Shown: in pieces, positions 8,095-17,936 of the stretch
How the letters are laid out: each line of letters begins with the position of its first letter
How positions within the stretch are numbered: position 1 is the stretch's first letter
Source of the DNA: a bacterium
Lineage (GTDB): Bacteria; Bacteroidota; Ignavibacteria; Ignavibacteriales; Ignavibacteriaceae
Length of the DNA stretch: 64,000 bases
Direction of reading: 5' to 3'
Assembly (NCBI GenBank): GCA_016716565.1
Contig: JADJWC010000001.1
Coordinates: forward strand, 434,001-498,000
Program-made: the position numbers and the translations under genes
The notes under the pieces: model-generated
Told to the model about the DNA's origin: nothing
Seen by the model: only the letters and a program-made list of their open reading frames with translations
Databases searched by the model: none

Positions 8095-8135
8095 TAGTAA
8101 TTTAAAACACACTTTGCGTAGCTAGTTTGAGTTTA

Positions 8136-8540
8136 CTATTTAACTAAAAGACCTTTTTGAGTTTTCATTCTAAAAAAATCATATGTTCTTGCTGACGAAA
8201 TATCACGTAAATATTCAAGGTCGGACCCATTGAATTTAGCTTTAGGTGAAAATTTATATTGATGAGGAAAATTTTTACTAATATCAGTTTTTACAAATTC
8301 AACTTCCACAAGGAATCCAAATTCAGGTTGATATTGATCTTGACTTTGTTCATCCGAGTAATAGTTAAGTAAGCCTTCGTCTATGTAAAGAAGTTTCTTA
8401 CCAAATGATGTATAAATAGGTTTATTGTTTCCCAAATCATTAATATCATTCAAGGTTGTTTTATCAGGAACCCCTTTGCGATATTTTAGATGACCAGTTA
8501 TTTCTGGTAGCCAAAAAAATTTAAGATTTATAATTTTCAT
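8136..8540 (-). CDS. hypothetical protein
   Basis: A 134-aa soluble protein without recognisable motif. It is rich in aromatic residues and starts MKIINLKFFWLPEITGHLKY. It reads like a short beta-rich protein. It converges with the previous gene and lies alone on the minus strand. Nothing near it suggests a function beyond being element cargo. Confidence 0.5.
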   Translation of the reverse strand: MKIINLKFFWLPEITGHLKYRKGVPDKTTLNDINDLGNNKPIYTSFGKKLLYIDEGLLNYYSDEQSQDQYQPEFGFLVEVEFVKTDISKNFPHQYKFSPKAKFNGSDLEYLRDISSARTYDFFRMKTQKGLLVK

Positions 8541-8762
8541 TTTATTAAAATATATTGCTTATCTAATAGTTCAAACTCAATCTTGCGGGTTACCGGTACC
8601 TTTAAGCACCCCCTGTCAAATATGACATTGACCAATCGAGATTATTTTAAACCTAGGTAAAACTTTTTTTATTTTTCTGGTATAAAAGCCCATTCTGATT
8701 TTTTTTGTTCTTTAAATATTTAAGCTATAAAGAGCCAATGGGCTCTCTATATAATATCAGAT

Positions 8763-8867
8763 TTATTTACCTCTGAGTCTTCGAAAGATTACAACTGTTA
8801 TTAGTTCAAGGGCTATTCTACTTGCCAGCTTTGCGATTTCTGTTACCTTTTTTCTGTTGATTCTCAT
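8763..8867 (-). CDS. 34-aa basic amphipathic peptide overlapping the upstream small gene
   Basis: The frame ATG-AGA-ATC to TAA encodes MRINRKKVTEIAKLASRIAL and a hydrophobic then basic tail (ELITVVIFRRLRGK). It starts inside the 48-aa gene in another frame, with AAGGAA upstream of the ATG. A nested pair of this kind suggests coupled translation, as in small regulator, lysis or toxin peptides. Coding status is uncertain. Confidence 0.35.
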   Translation of the reverse strand: MRINRKKVTEIAKLASRIALELITVVIFRRLRGK

Positions 8868-8964
8868 TGCGTTTCAATTCCTTTCCATTTAGTTCTTCTT
8901 TTAATATTTCAATAATTGCTTCTGTCAGGCGCATTGCTATCCGTATCATCTGTTTACTTTCCAT
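8818..8964 (-). CDS. 48-aa basic helical peptide with a strong Shine-Dalgarno
   Basis: The ATG at 8964 is preceded by a perfect GGAGG at 4-base spacing (GGAGGATAAAATG). The peptide begins MESKQMIRIAMRLTEAIIEI and ends in a Lys/Arg/Asn-rich tail. It lies just downstream of the sigma-like gene on the same strand and may be its target or partner. The strong ribosome-binding site is the main support. Confidence 0.5.
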   Translation of the reverse strand: MESKQMIRIAMRLTEAIIEILKEELNGKELKRNENQQKKGNRNRKAGK

Positions 8965-9020
8965 TTTATCCTCCGTTTCTTAAAAATTTTTAACTTAAAA
9001 ATCCTCAACCGCTATTGCGA

Positions 9021-9581
9021 TTAAGGATAAGCGAATTCTTCCAGACGAAAATATTCCAGGAACATTTGTTTCAGTTTGTTGATGATGGTTCTTACGACGT
9101 GATATGTGGTGTGAAGGATATCAGCAATGTCTTTCGCTTTGTATCCTTGAATCAGATGGGTCAGTATGGTATGCTCCTGAGTGCTTAAAGTTTCCTGCCA
9201 GTCTTTGAAATCCACGTTGAATGAAAATTGTTCTTCTACAGATTCCCTGCTTTTAGGTTTACTCGTCATCCAATCATCGAACTCAACAATTTCTGTATCA
9301 ACATCCGGTCGCCTTCTGTAGAATGATAGAGCATCAAGAGTTGATGTTCCGCCAAATCCCTTTTTACAAAAACTTCTTTGATCAACTTCCTTTGCTCGTT
9401 GAGTGATGAAACACTTGTAATCCTGTTTCTTAATTTCTTTCTCCGCAGCAGTATCGCGAACAAACTTCTCGTACGACTGACAAACTAGTTCCTGCACTTT
9501 ATCTTTACGTCTGGGATCATATCGCATCACTGCCCAATAAGCCTGATCAGCTACTATTGGATATAGCTCTTCCCAGGACAA
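9021..9581 (-). CDS. sigma-70-like / HTH transcription regulator
   Basis: A 186-aa protein starting at TTG (9581), chosen because a perfect AGGAGG lies 7 bases upstream. The N-terminal part is helical, like region 2 of ECF sigma factors. The C-terminus LSTQEHTILTHLIQGYKAKD plus IADILHTTYHVVRTIINKLK is a region-4 or LuxR-type helix-turn-helix. It likely directs transcription of element genes, with the two small genes downstream on the same strand as possible members of its operon. No clear -10 recognition motif is visible, so it may bind DNA without being a true sigma factor. Confidence 0.6.
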   Translation of the reverse strand: MSWEELYPIVADQAYWAVMRYDPRRKDKVQELVCQSYEKFVRDTAAEKEIKKQDYKCFITQRAKEVDQRSFCKKGFGGTSTLDALSFYRRRPDVDTEIVEFDDWMTSKPKSRESVEEQFSFNVDFKDWQETLSTQEHTILTHLIQGYKAKDIADILHTTYHVVRTIINKLKQMFLEYFRLEEFAYP

Positions 9582-9879
9582 ATAATTCCTCCTGTGTTAG
9601 TTAAAGATTATCTAATAATCTTATACCGAAAAGTGAGGCTAATTCCCGATTAGGTTTTGTTATTATTGTCTTAACTCTAGGTAACTTTGTCTTAGCTTGT
9701 CATTAAGGCAGGTAATTCCGACATAGCTAACTATTTGAGATGTAAATACTTAACCCAATTTCAAGTTTCAAAAAGGCACAAAAATTGATAAAAAATAGCC
9801 AGCAATACCAATTTATTTGGTTAAAAGTTCTTATAAATTGTGTGTGCCTACTAAAACCCCATATATAAGGAATATAACA
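9582..9879. promoter_or_regulatory. intergenic region between divergent genes
   Basis: This 298-base AT-rich gap separates the minus-strand sigma-like gene from the plus-strand coiled-coil gene, so it must hold divergent promoters. A TGTCTTA motif is repeated 17 bases apart (in TTGTCTTAACTC and TTTGTCTTAGCTTG, about 9667-9697). I see no reliable -35/-10 pair and no RNA gene. Confidence 0.3.
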
Positions 9880-10215
9880 ATGGGTTTTTTTAGTAAGAAA
9901 CGCTCCTCCAGCAATGGACCGAGACGCAGTTCCACTCAGCGGAACGAAAGCCTCCTTAATAAACTTAAGGTTGAACTTTCCAAAGTTGATCGCTTGGACT
10001 CTAAAATCTCTAATATTGATAAGCAGGTTGCTGCAATCCCTAAAGAGAAGTTCACGCGTGCAAAAAAAGAATTGCTATCAGCTCGTAAATTGAATTTGGT
10101 TGGACAACGTGACGAGTTGCTCGTTAAGGTGGACGGTCTCAAAGCCGCCATTGAGCAAAGCAATCAAAAAAATCTCGCAATTGTTCAATCCAAATTTGGA
10201 AGGAAGAGCAAGTAG
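9880..10215 (+). CDS. basic coiled-coil protein, unknown
   Basis: A 111-aa protein from the ATG at 9880, preceded by AAGG. An upstream in-frame TTG at 9817 gives an implausible extension. The start is Ser/Arg-rich (MGFFSKKRSSSNGPRR). The remainder (residues 25-100) has heptad-like helices with many Lys, Leu and Asp and is probably a coiled coil. A strong terminator follows, so it is a single-gene unit. No function can be assigned. Confidence 0.5.
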   Translation: MGFFSKKRSSSNGPRRSSTQRNESLLNKLKVELSKVDRLDSKISNIDKQVAAIPKEKFTRAKKELLSARKLNLVGQRDELLVKVDGLKAAIEQSNQKNLAIVQSKFGRKSK

Positions 10216-10250
10216 TAAGAAACTCAAGTTAAAAAGAGTATAACATTTTA

Positions 10251-10290
10251 ACACTGAGCCGGAAGCAATTCCGGCTTCGGTGTTTTAAAG
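10251..10290 (+). terminator. rho-independent terminator
   Basis: Arms ACACTGAGCCGGAA and TTCCGGCTTCGGTGT around a short GCAA loop, followed by TTTT. It ends the coiled-coil gene and insulates the defence operon that begins 184 bases later. Confidence 0.85.
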
Positions 10291-10473
10291 CTCGCCGATA
10301 ATATTTCAATTAAAAACCCTTCACATAGATAAGACAATTCTTTATTTTTACTTATAAAATTTAAGACACGCATTGTTACATTTCGATTACGGACCTTTCT
10401 TAGAGATGAGTTGGTGAGAAAATTCATTAAAAAAACGAATTTACTCTCTTAATTCTTTTTCATAGGTAACATT

Positions 10474-12213
10474 ATGGAAGAAAACAATAACGAACTTAGT
10501 ATTGAACAAACCACAGCGGAATTAGATGAAGTAGTTGAAAGCAACAAACGTAACGTATTTACTGATCAGGGTGATCCGGAGGTTACCTCTCTCCATCAAA
10601 AATGGAAAAGAGGAAGACTGGATGTTCAGCCAGATTTCCAAAGAGGATTTGTTTGGGATATTGGAAGAGCAAGCAGGTTGATAGAATCTGTTTTGCTGGA
10701 TATTCCTCTTCCGATAATTTATTTATCCCAGGAACAAGACGGCAAAGAATATGTTATTGATGGCCAACAGAGATTAACTTCATTTTTTTCATTTATCGAT
10801 GGAACACTTCCTGACCCGCAGTTACCTTTTGGTAAAGAGTTTCGATTAGCCGGACTGAATGTATTCACTGAACTTTCAGGTAAATACTTCAAAGATTTAC
10901 CCGAGGAATTACAAGAAAAAATTCTCTACTACAAAATCAGAACAATCACCTTTAGAAAAGAATCCGACCAAGAATTGAAGTTTGAAGTCTTTGAAAGACT
11001 TAACACAGGATCCGTGTCATTAAATGATCAGGAATTAAGAAACTGTATTTATAGAGGGAAGTACAATGATCTGCTTTGGGAATTATCGCAGGAAAAAATA
11101 TTTCAGGAATTGTTGGGAATAAAAAAGCCAGAAAAAAGAATGAGGGATGTTGAACTAGTCCTACGTTTTGCTTCTTTTTATCATAACACTTACTTTAATT
11201 ACAAATCTCCTATTAAAAAGTTTCTAAACACTGAGATGGAGAAGAATAGAAACATCTCTGATAAAGAGGCCGCTGAGTTGAGAATTGTTTTTAAGAATGC
11301 AATAACAACTATAAAATCAATGCTGGGTGAGCACGCTTTCAAAAGATTTTATCCGGGAGACTCTCGTTCGATTAACGGATATTGGGAACCAAAGAAATTT
11401 AATGCATCGCTATATGATATTCTTATGGATTCATTTGCAAGAAGGGATAAAAATAAAGTATATCAGAATCTGGATGCTATCAGAGAAGCATATATAAATT
11501 TAATGACTTCCGACCAGGGGTTTGTAGATTCGATTGAATTATCAACAAGCTCAAAGCAAGCAATAACTGCAAGGTTTTCAAAATGGAATATGGTACTTGA
11601 TGAGATTGTAAACATTTCTGAGAGGGAGCCTCGCTTATTTTCATTAAAACTTAAAGAAAAATTATTTAAGGCTAATCCATATTGTGCCTTATGTAATAAT
11701 AAAATTAGTTCGTTAGATGATGCTGCGGTAGATCATATTCAACAGTATTGGAAAGGTGGGCAAACTATTCCAGAGAATGCGAGATTAACTCATAGATTTT
11801 GTAATAATGCGAGAGAGCGTGGACAGGAAATACCAACTGGTGTGCATCCCACAGGCGGGACAGTAGTTAGGCGAACAAGAAGGCACGTTGAACGAATAAT
11901 TACAATTGATGGTGACAGAATTCATTGTAAAAATTCATTAGGTGTTCTTGTTGAAACTGCTAACTGGTTAATAAGAAAAGGAAAATTAAAACCTTCAATG
12001 TGTCCCATAAGATTCTGGACTAAAGGACAGGGTTATTTGATAAATACTACACCATATCACGGCGATGGAAGAAAGTTTCACAAGGGTGGAGAAAAGTTGT
12101 TGAATAATCTTTACTTGGATAAAAATTGGCCTCAAGAAAAATGTATTAGGTGGTCGAAAGAACTTCTAAACTATTGTGGGATGATACCCTCATCCTATGA
12201 CCTTGATGAATAA
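10474..12213 (+). CDS. DUF262 (GmrSD-like) nuclease with HNH domain
   Basis: A 579-aa protein. Residues 40-200 form the DUF262 ParB-like domain with QPDFQRGFVWD (52-62) and VIDGQQRLTSFF (94-105), a proposed NTP-binding and hydrolysis site. A helical region follows, then an HNH nuclease at about 402-445: Cys404/Cys407 knuckle, Asp420-His421, Asn435 and His440. The last 100 residues form a further domain (NWLIRKGKLKPSMCPIRFW) that I cannot name. The architecture is that of type IV-like restriction enzymes that cut modified phage DNA. It opens an operon with the restriction-methylation genes 23 bases downstream. Confidence 0.85.
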   Translation: MEENNNELSIEQTTAELDEVVESNKRNVFTDQGDPEVTSLHQKWKRGRLDVQPDFQRGFVWDIGRASRLIESVLLDIPLPIIYLSQEQDGKEYVIDGQQRLTSFFSFIDGTLPDPQLPFGKEFRLAGLNVFTELSGKYFKDLPEELQEKILYYKIRTITFRKESDQELKFEVFERLNTGSVSLNDQELRNCIYRGKYNDLLWELSQEKIFQELLGIKKPEKRMRDVELVLRFASFYHNTYFNYKSPIKKFLNTEMEKNRNISDKEAAELRIVFKNAITTIKSMLGEHAFKRFYPGDSRSINGYWEPKKFNASLYDILMDSFARRDKNKVYQNLDAIREAYINLMTSDQGFVDSIELSTSSKQAITARFSKWNMVLDEIVNISEREPRLFSLKLKEKLFKANPYCALCNNKISSLDDAAVDHIQQYWKGGQTIPENARLTHRFCNNARERGQEIPTGVHPTGGTVVRRTRRHVERIITIDGDRIHCKNSLGVLVETANWLIRKGKLKPSMCPIRFWTKGQGYLINTTPYHGDGRKFHKGGEKLLNNLYLDKNWPQEKCIRWSKELLNYCGMIPSSYDLDE

Positions 12214-12236
12214 ATAAAATTAAGGAAAATATTATT

Positions 12237-14414
12237 GTGAATTCATTTGCAAACTATAAAGACGAGTTCGATAAAAAATTCGGTAATAGCAAAGATTTTG
12301 ATTGTTTTTTACCAGTGGATATCTCACTAAACAAAAAGGTAATTATAAAAGGAGTTAATGGTAAACCAAATGAAGAATACTATAAATGGCAATTCCTATC
12401 TGCACTAGTGAATTCTGGAATGTTTATTAAAGATTTTATAGGCACTGAAGTATACTTTCCTAAAGGTAATAAAAACTCAGCACCTATAAAATTTGATGGA
12501 GCCATCTTTGATGATAAAGAATGGTTTGATTACTATCAAAGTTGGAGAACTAAGAAGGACCAGAAAGATCTAGATTGGCTTCGATCACATTTAATTGTTG
12601 TTATGGAGTTTAAGAAGGAGGATGGAAAAGATATTGAAACAGTTTACAACCAACAGTTAAAACCTGCAATAAAAGAAAGTGAAAGAGATTTCTGTCTTGG
12701 AGTCTTATATGACACTGGGCGACTTTTTCTATTTAGAAAACAGAATAACAAATTTTTAAGACTGAGTGATGAGTATAATCTAAAGGGAGAAAGTAGCGGG
12801 ACAAAGGATCTCTCATTACATCTTCCTGATCCTTATCGCAACATCCCTACTTTTGAAGAATTAGAAAATTGGATAAGTCCTAAAACAATTGACCGCTCTA
12901 ACAGAACAATTTATGATTTGGACATTGTGTCTGGTATTTATTCAAAGCAGGTAAATGACGTAATGTCAAATGTATTGCGAAGAATGGATAAACATGGTTT
13001 AGTGAATCAAAAGGGATATGAAATTCTCATACAGATTTTAGCACTAAAAATATTTGATGAAAAACGAAACGAAAGATATCCAAACAAACTGCTTACTTTT
13101 TACATATCCAATGAAGAAAGAAATTATAAATCTCTTAATGATAAAAATGCCCAGGAGTTTATCAAGAGAATTTTAAAACTTCGCGAGGAGTCAGAAAGTA
13201 AATACACTAGAATTTTACAAGACAACCCACTGAATGTAATGAATGAAAATCATGTTCGTGTATTAGTGGAAGTGGTTTATCAGTTTCAAGATTATTCTTT
13301 TGTCCTTTCTAGTAAAACGGATCTTTATCAATTAGTTTTTCATCGTTTTGCTGCTGAGTTTTCAAAGCAGCAAAATGCACAGTTTGTTACTCCACTTCCA
13401 ATTATTGATTTTCTTGTCAATATAATTAATCCACGAAATGGCGAGACTATAATTGATCCAACAGTTGGAATCGCAGATTTTCTTTCAGTTGCCTATGTAA
13501 ATTCTCAAAGCAAACTTGATGATAAAAATATTTATGGATTAGAAATAGATCCACAAATGATAATGTTAGCGACTCTCAATATGCTATTAAATGGAGATGG
13601 GAATGCGACACTTGAAGCTAAACCAGGTTATGGCTCAATTAATACTAAATTTGATATTCAGGGGAATCTGATTGAATTGATTCCACATTTAAACAAAGGT
13701 GGTAACTGGGACAAAAGGGCAGACGGAAAAAAAATGATGAAATTTGATGTTGTATTGACTAATCCACCTTTTGGTGAAGACAGAGCATACAGGCCCGAAA
13801 GTCAGCAGGATTTTGAAGTGATAGAATGCTTTGAGTTGTGGGAAAAAATTAAGCAAAGAGGATTTGATAAAGATAAGGATGTAACAAAAGGTAAAGGGAA
13901 GAATGCTGAAGGACCAAAATGGATTGACCTAGGAGTAGTATTTCTTGAAAATGCATATCGAATTCTCAATGACAATGGGAGAGTTGGTATAGTATTATCA
14001 AATTCAATTGCTTCTATCGATCGTTGGTAGGTTGCTAGAGAGTGGCTTATGGATAAAATGAGGATTGTTGCTTTATTTGATCTACCGGCGAATGTGTTTG
14101 CAGAAACAGGAGTAAACACAACTCTAATTATTGCCTACAAAGCCAGTAAAAAGGAACTTGAAAAGTTAAAAGCTAATGATTATGAAATCTTCTTTAAAGA
14201 TATAAATCGGGTAGGCTACGAAATAAAAACCGTAAAGCGAGTTAAAAAATTCGAAAATATCTATAAAATGAATTTTGAGACCTTTGAAATTGAAATTGAT
14301 AAAGAAGGCAATCCATTACTGGATGAAGAGTTTACGGAAACGCTTCAAGAATTTAAAGAGTGGTGTAAACGTCAAGAAAAAACATTACAAGAATTATTTA
14401 TAAAGCAGAAGTAA
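12237..14414 (+). pseudogene. BcgI-like restriction-methylation fusion protein, interrupted by in-frame TAG
   Basis: One continuous frame of 725 codons apart from a single TAG at 14028-14030. An N-terminal PD-(D/E)xK nuclease is suggested by FDGAIFD (Asp87) and VVMEFKK (Glu124, Lys126). From about 330 comes an N6-adenine methyltransferase of the HsdM type, with motif I IIDPTVGIADF (405-415) and motif IV TNPPF (508-512). The TAG falls after SNSIASIDRW. The frame then resumes with VAREWLMDKMRIVALFDLPA, a normal continuation of HsdM proteins. Start is GTG with AAGGA upstream. A restart at ATG 14049 could give a second chain. Nonsense mutation, readthrough or sequence error are all possible. Confidence 0.8.
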
Positions 14415-14416
14415 AA

Positions 14417-15931
14417 ATGGGTGTTGTGAAATATAAAGATATTTGTAAAGACAACTTTTTTCTAGCCCCATCTTCATATAAGTGGTTGGTCATCGAATCA
14501 TTTGTAAATAAGCTGTCAAACAAATATGAAAATGTTTTTAATTCCTTAAAGAGTATTGATGGTTTCGCATTTCCATCTTCTACTTATGTTACTAGATATA
14601 AAGATTTAAAAAGGAAAATTCCATTAATTCAAATTGGAAATGTTAATGATAGTGGGTGGGTAATAACAGATAAGATACAGTATGAATATTTACCTGATAT
14701 TGAAAGAATATCTAGACCGAAGTTTCTATTGAATAATGAATATGTTCTTGTGTCACTTACGGGCGGTGCAGAGTCAGCAAAAAATATCTCAACTTTTTAT
14801 GCTAATGATTTTGCTGCCTTTTTAAATCAAAGAGTAAGTGCAATTACTACTAAAAAACCAGATGAAAGAAATCTATTATTATATTTTTATGCACTTACAA
14901 AACATCATGCATTTCGCTATCAATGGTTAGGGAGAGGAGGTGTCCAAAAAAATACTGTTGCAGATGAAAGAAAAAAAATTTACTTGCCACTAGTTAATTC
15001 TCAAGTTGTTGTAAGATATATTGCCGCACTTGTAGAATCATTAATCAACAAAGAAAAAACTATACGCCTTAAATATCATTCAATCTCTAACCTTATATTT
15101 AATGAATTAAAATTAAATCAGAAGAGAAATATTTTCGAATACAATTATCCTAAATATAGTGAAGTAAAAAAAATGAATAGAATTGATACAGGAATTTACT
15201 CATTATCATTTAAGGAAATTGATTTTCTGATTAAAAATTATCGAAACGGATATTACTGCATTGATAGTTCTAAAATTAAAAGTGGTAATACACCGGATGT
15301 TCGCTTTATAGGAAAAAATAAAGAATTAAAATATAGATGGGTAACACCTACGACATGTTCGGATTTTGGATTTCTAACGGATGAAGAAAGAATTAACTTA
15401 AAAGGTAATAATAATATCAATCAAGATTGCCTGCTAATCATTAATAGAACTTCAAGAGGTGGAAGAGGGGAGTATGTAGGTATCTCTGTCTTTTATGATG
15501 TCGAGGAATACGGGTTGGGACATCACAATCAAGGAATTTACCAAGTATTTAATTATTCCCAAGAGGAATTAATTTTAATGACTGCATTTTTGAATTCTAA
15601 AATAATGCGCGAATATTGTGCTTGTCTTTCGGTTGGATCTAAAATGAAAGAAATTAAATCGAACCAATTTCTAAATATTCCATTTCCTAATTTCCCTGAT
15701 AGCGTAAGAGAAGAAATTGTAGCCCTTTTTCGCAATCCTAAAGCAATGTTTCCAAAATCAGAGAACTCCATTAATACTTTTACACAACTCGATAAGGAGT
15801 TTGATAATCAAGCTGGTATAGTAGAACTAGATAAAATGGCAAGAAAAATAAATAAACAATTAGAAAAAGTATTAGACCAAGTTATGAGTGATGATATTAT
15901 CAAAACAAATTTTGATTTTATGGAAGATTAA
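14417..15931 (+). CDS. specificity subunit (HsdS-like) of the restriction system
   Basis: A 504-aa protein 2 bases after the methylase frame. It has two target-recognition halves: the first (about 40-215) ends with YIAALVESLINKEKTIRLK, the helical spacer of specificity subunits, and the second (about 250-440) includes EIKSNQFLNIPFPNFPDSVR, the typical end of a TRD. The final helix contacts the methylase in this family. With a separate S subunit and a fused nuclease-methylase, the closest known plan is BcgI-type. Its target sequence cannot be read from the protein. Confidence 0.85.
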   Translation: MGVVKYKDICKDNFFLAPSSYKWLVIESFVNKLSNKYENVFNSLKSIDGFAFPSSTYVTRYKDLKRKIPLIQIGNVNDSGWVITDKIQYEYLPDIERISRPKFLLNNEYVLVSLTGGAESAKNISTFYANDFAAFLNQRVSAITTKKPDERNLLLYFYALTKHHAFRYQWLGRGGVQKNTVADERKKIYLPLVNSQVVVRYIAALVESLINKEKTIRLKYHSISNLIFNELKLNQKRNIFEYNYPKYSEVKKMNRIDTGIYSLSFKEIDFLIKNYRNGYYCIDSSKIKSGNTPDVRFIGKNKELKYRWVTPTTCSDFGFLTDEERINLKGNNNINQDCLLIINRTSRGGRGEYVGISVFYDVEEYGLGHHNQGIYQVFNYSQEELILMTAFLNSKIMREYCACLSVGSKMKEIKSNQFLNIPFPNFPDSVREEIVALFRNPKAMFPKSENSINTFTQLDKEFDNQAGIVELDKMARKINKQLEKVLDQVMSDDIIKTNFDFMED

Positions 15932-15943
15932 TAATCAATAACT

Positions 15944-16573
15944 ATGAAGGTTCCAAAACCGACATATATTTTCAGAATTATCCATAGAGAAAATTTGCAA
16001 ATTCTAATTGAGGAAAATAAACTACTTGCTCCAAATTTTGCAGCTAATCCAAAATACATATCAATTAGTGAAACAAATCTAATTAGACAAAGAGGAGACA
16101 AATCTATAAAAGTAGAGCCTTTCGGAACCATGAAAGATTATATTTCATTTTATTTTGGGGTAAGATCTCCGATGTTATATTGTATCTGGCGCGGATATGA
16201 TGTTAAACAACAACCTCAGAAGGATATAATTTATTTGGTTAGTTCAGTTGAGAGATTGGAGGAATTAGGAGCCAATTACGTTTTTACCGATGGTCATTCA
16301 TTTGCTGAGTTTACTCAATTCTTTAAGGATAAAAAATATCTTGAACAGGTTGATTGGAGAACTGTAAGACTTCAACAATGGAAAGACACTGCCGAAGATC
16401 CTGACAGAAAAAGAAGAAAATCAGCGGAATGTTTAGTTCATAAAGAGTTGAAATTTGGTGCTATCATTGCGATAGTTGTTTACAATCAGGAGGCTTATGA
16501 TTATATTTCAAGCGTACTCGAAAAAAATAAAATAAAAATCCCACTTGAAATAAGACCCGATTGGTATTACTGA
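15944..16573 (+). CDS. darT: DarT toxin: DNA thymidine ADP-ribosyltransferase
   Basis: A 209-aa protein matching the DarT (DUF4433) family end to end. The N-terminal IFRIIHRENLQILIEE holds the NAD-binding His14. ISETNLIRQRGDKSI follows with Arg50, and RRKSAECLVHKELKF holds the catalytic Glu162. DarT modifies thymidines in single-stranded DNA with ADP-ribose and blocks replication; in phage defence it is released on infection. Only 12 bases separate it from the specificity gene and 1 base from darG, so it belongs to the defence operon. No clear ribosome-binding site is visible, consistent with low or coupled translation of a toxin. Confidence 0.92.
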   Translation: MKVPKPTYIFRIIHRENLQILIEENKLLAPNFAANPKYISISETNLIRQRGDKSIKVEPFGTMKDYISFYFGVRSPMLYCIWRGYDVKQQPQKDIIYLVSSVERLEELGANYVFTDGHSFAEFTQFFKDKKYLEQVDWRTVRLQQWKDTAEDPDRKRRKSAECLVHKELKFGAIIAIVVYNQEAYDYISSVLEKNKIKIPLEIRPDWYY

Positions 16574-16574
16574 T

Positions 16575-17615
16575 ATGCTGTCATTTGAAACAAATAATAT
16601 CTTAAATGTAAAAGCAGAAGTATTGGTAAACTCTGTTAATTTGTTTGGTGTTATGGGTAAAGGGATAGCTCTAGCTATGAAACAAGCATTCCCAGAAAAT
16701 TATAAATTATATAAAAAAGCTTGTGAAGATAAAGAAATTGATATCGGTAAAATATTTGTTACACAAACCGGCCAATTTTTTCCCAGGTATATTGTAAATT
16801 TTCCCACCAAAAAGCACTGGCGACATCCATCAAAATATGAATGGATACAAGCTGGGCTGAAATCCTTAAAAAACTGGTTGAATGAAAATAAAGTAAGTTC
16901 AATTGCAATTCCTCCACTTGGAAGTGGCAATGGTAAACTCGAATGGGCAGTTGTAAAAAAAATGATTGTAAGTGAATTATCAGAATTCGAGAATTCCATT
17001 GACATCATTGTATTAGAACCCTCTAACCAATTTACTCAATACAAACAAACAGTTAAGAAAGAGTCAAAATTAACACCTTCAAGAGCAATGTTACTTTATA
17101 TCTTAAGCAGATATCAAGTAATGGGTTATGGAATTAATTTATTAGTTGTTCAGAAGATTGCTTATTTCTTACAACGAATGGGAGAACCATTAAGACTCAG
17201 ATTTGAAAAAGGATATTACGGACCCTTCGCATATAATCTTATCCCCGTTCTGAAAGCACTGAGCAATGATTATATCTCATACAAATCATTGGATGATGCA
17301 AAACCATCGACAGTTATATATCAGAATCAGAACAAAATTAAAGAAATTAACGAATATTATAATATGTTTCTTGATGAAGATCAAAAAAGTAGAGTTGAAA
17401 GAACTTTAGATTTAATTCGAGATTTTGAAACTCCATTTGGGCTGGAATTATTAGGGACAATAGATTATATATTTGATCAAAAGAAGAAGCAAATTGATTC
17501 GCAAAGCGTTCTTAAGGAACTTAAAGACTGGACTGAGCGTAAAGAAAAGTTATTTAAGAAGTATCATATTGATGTTGCCAAAGACAGATTATTAAACTAC
17601 TTCAATTACAATTGA
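16575..17615 (+). CDS. darG: DarG antitoxin: macrodomain ADP-ribosylhydrolase with C-terminal domain
   Basis: A 346-aa protein. Residues 1-155 are a macrodomain with EVLVNSVNLFGVMGKGIALA and, later, IAIPPLGSGNGKLEW, the ADP-ribose-binding loops. It removes ADP-ribose from DNA and so reverses DarT. The C-terminal half (about 170-340, with LLVVQKIAYFLQRMGEPLRL) is the DUF4065-like part that in DarG binds DarT directly. The gene follows darT by one base, the standard order of this system. Confidence 0.92.
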   Translation: MLSFETNNILNVKAEVLVNSVNLFGVMGKGIALAMKQAFPENYKLYKKACEDKEIDIGKIFVTQTGQFFPRYIVNFPTKKHWRHPSKYEWIQAGLKSLKNWLNENKVSSIAIPPLGSGNGKLEWAVVKKMIVSELSEFENSIDIIVLEPSNQFTQYKQTVKKESKLTPSRAMLLYILSRYQVMGYGINLLVVQKIAYFLQRMGEPLRLRFEKGYYGPFAYNLIPVLKALSNDYISYKSLDDAKPSTVIYQNQNKIKEINEYYNMFLDEDQKSRVERTLDLIRDFETPFGLELLGTIDYIFDQKKKQIDSQSVLKELKDWTERKEKLFKKYHIDVAKDRLLNYFNYN

Positions 17616-17688
17616 TAATCTTTGCTCTTCTATTCATTTTCTTATCTAAAAACTTCTTCATCTAATATTAAAGAAAGGTAGTATAACC

Positions 17689-17886
17689 ATGAGTCCACTT
17701 TATTCCGATGAAATGACCAAAGAAGAAGTAATGAAAGAAGCCGCGAGAATATTAGCACCCACACTTAGGCGAATGTATTTTGAACGATTCGGAAATGAAG
17801 CAGTTGAAAAAGATGAGAAAAAAGAGAAAGAGCAAAAAGAAAAAGGGAAGCAAAATGTTGAAGATGATAAATTAAAGAATCCTTAG
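17689..17886 (+). CDS. small charged protein at the element's right end
   Basis: A 65-aa protein with an AAAGG ribosome-binding site. Residues 8-40 (MTKEEVMKEAARILAPTLRR) are helical, and the tail is almost only Lys, Glu and Asp. It is the last gene before attR and could be a DNA-binding accessory such as an excisionase, but no helix-turn-helix is visible. The family is unknown. Confidence 0.45.
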   Translation: MSPLYSDEMTKEEVMKEAARILAPTLRRMYFERFGNEAVEKDEKKEKEQKEKGKQNVEDDKLKNP

Positions 17887-17936
17887 AGAGGGTATAAGAA
17901 TTTTAATATAAAATATCCATTAAACATTAAATTCAT

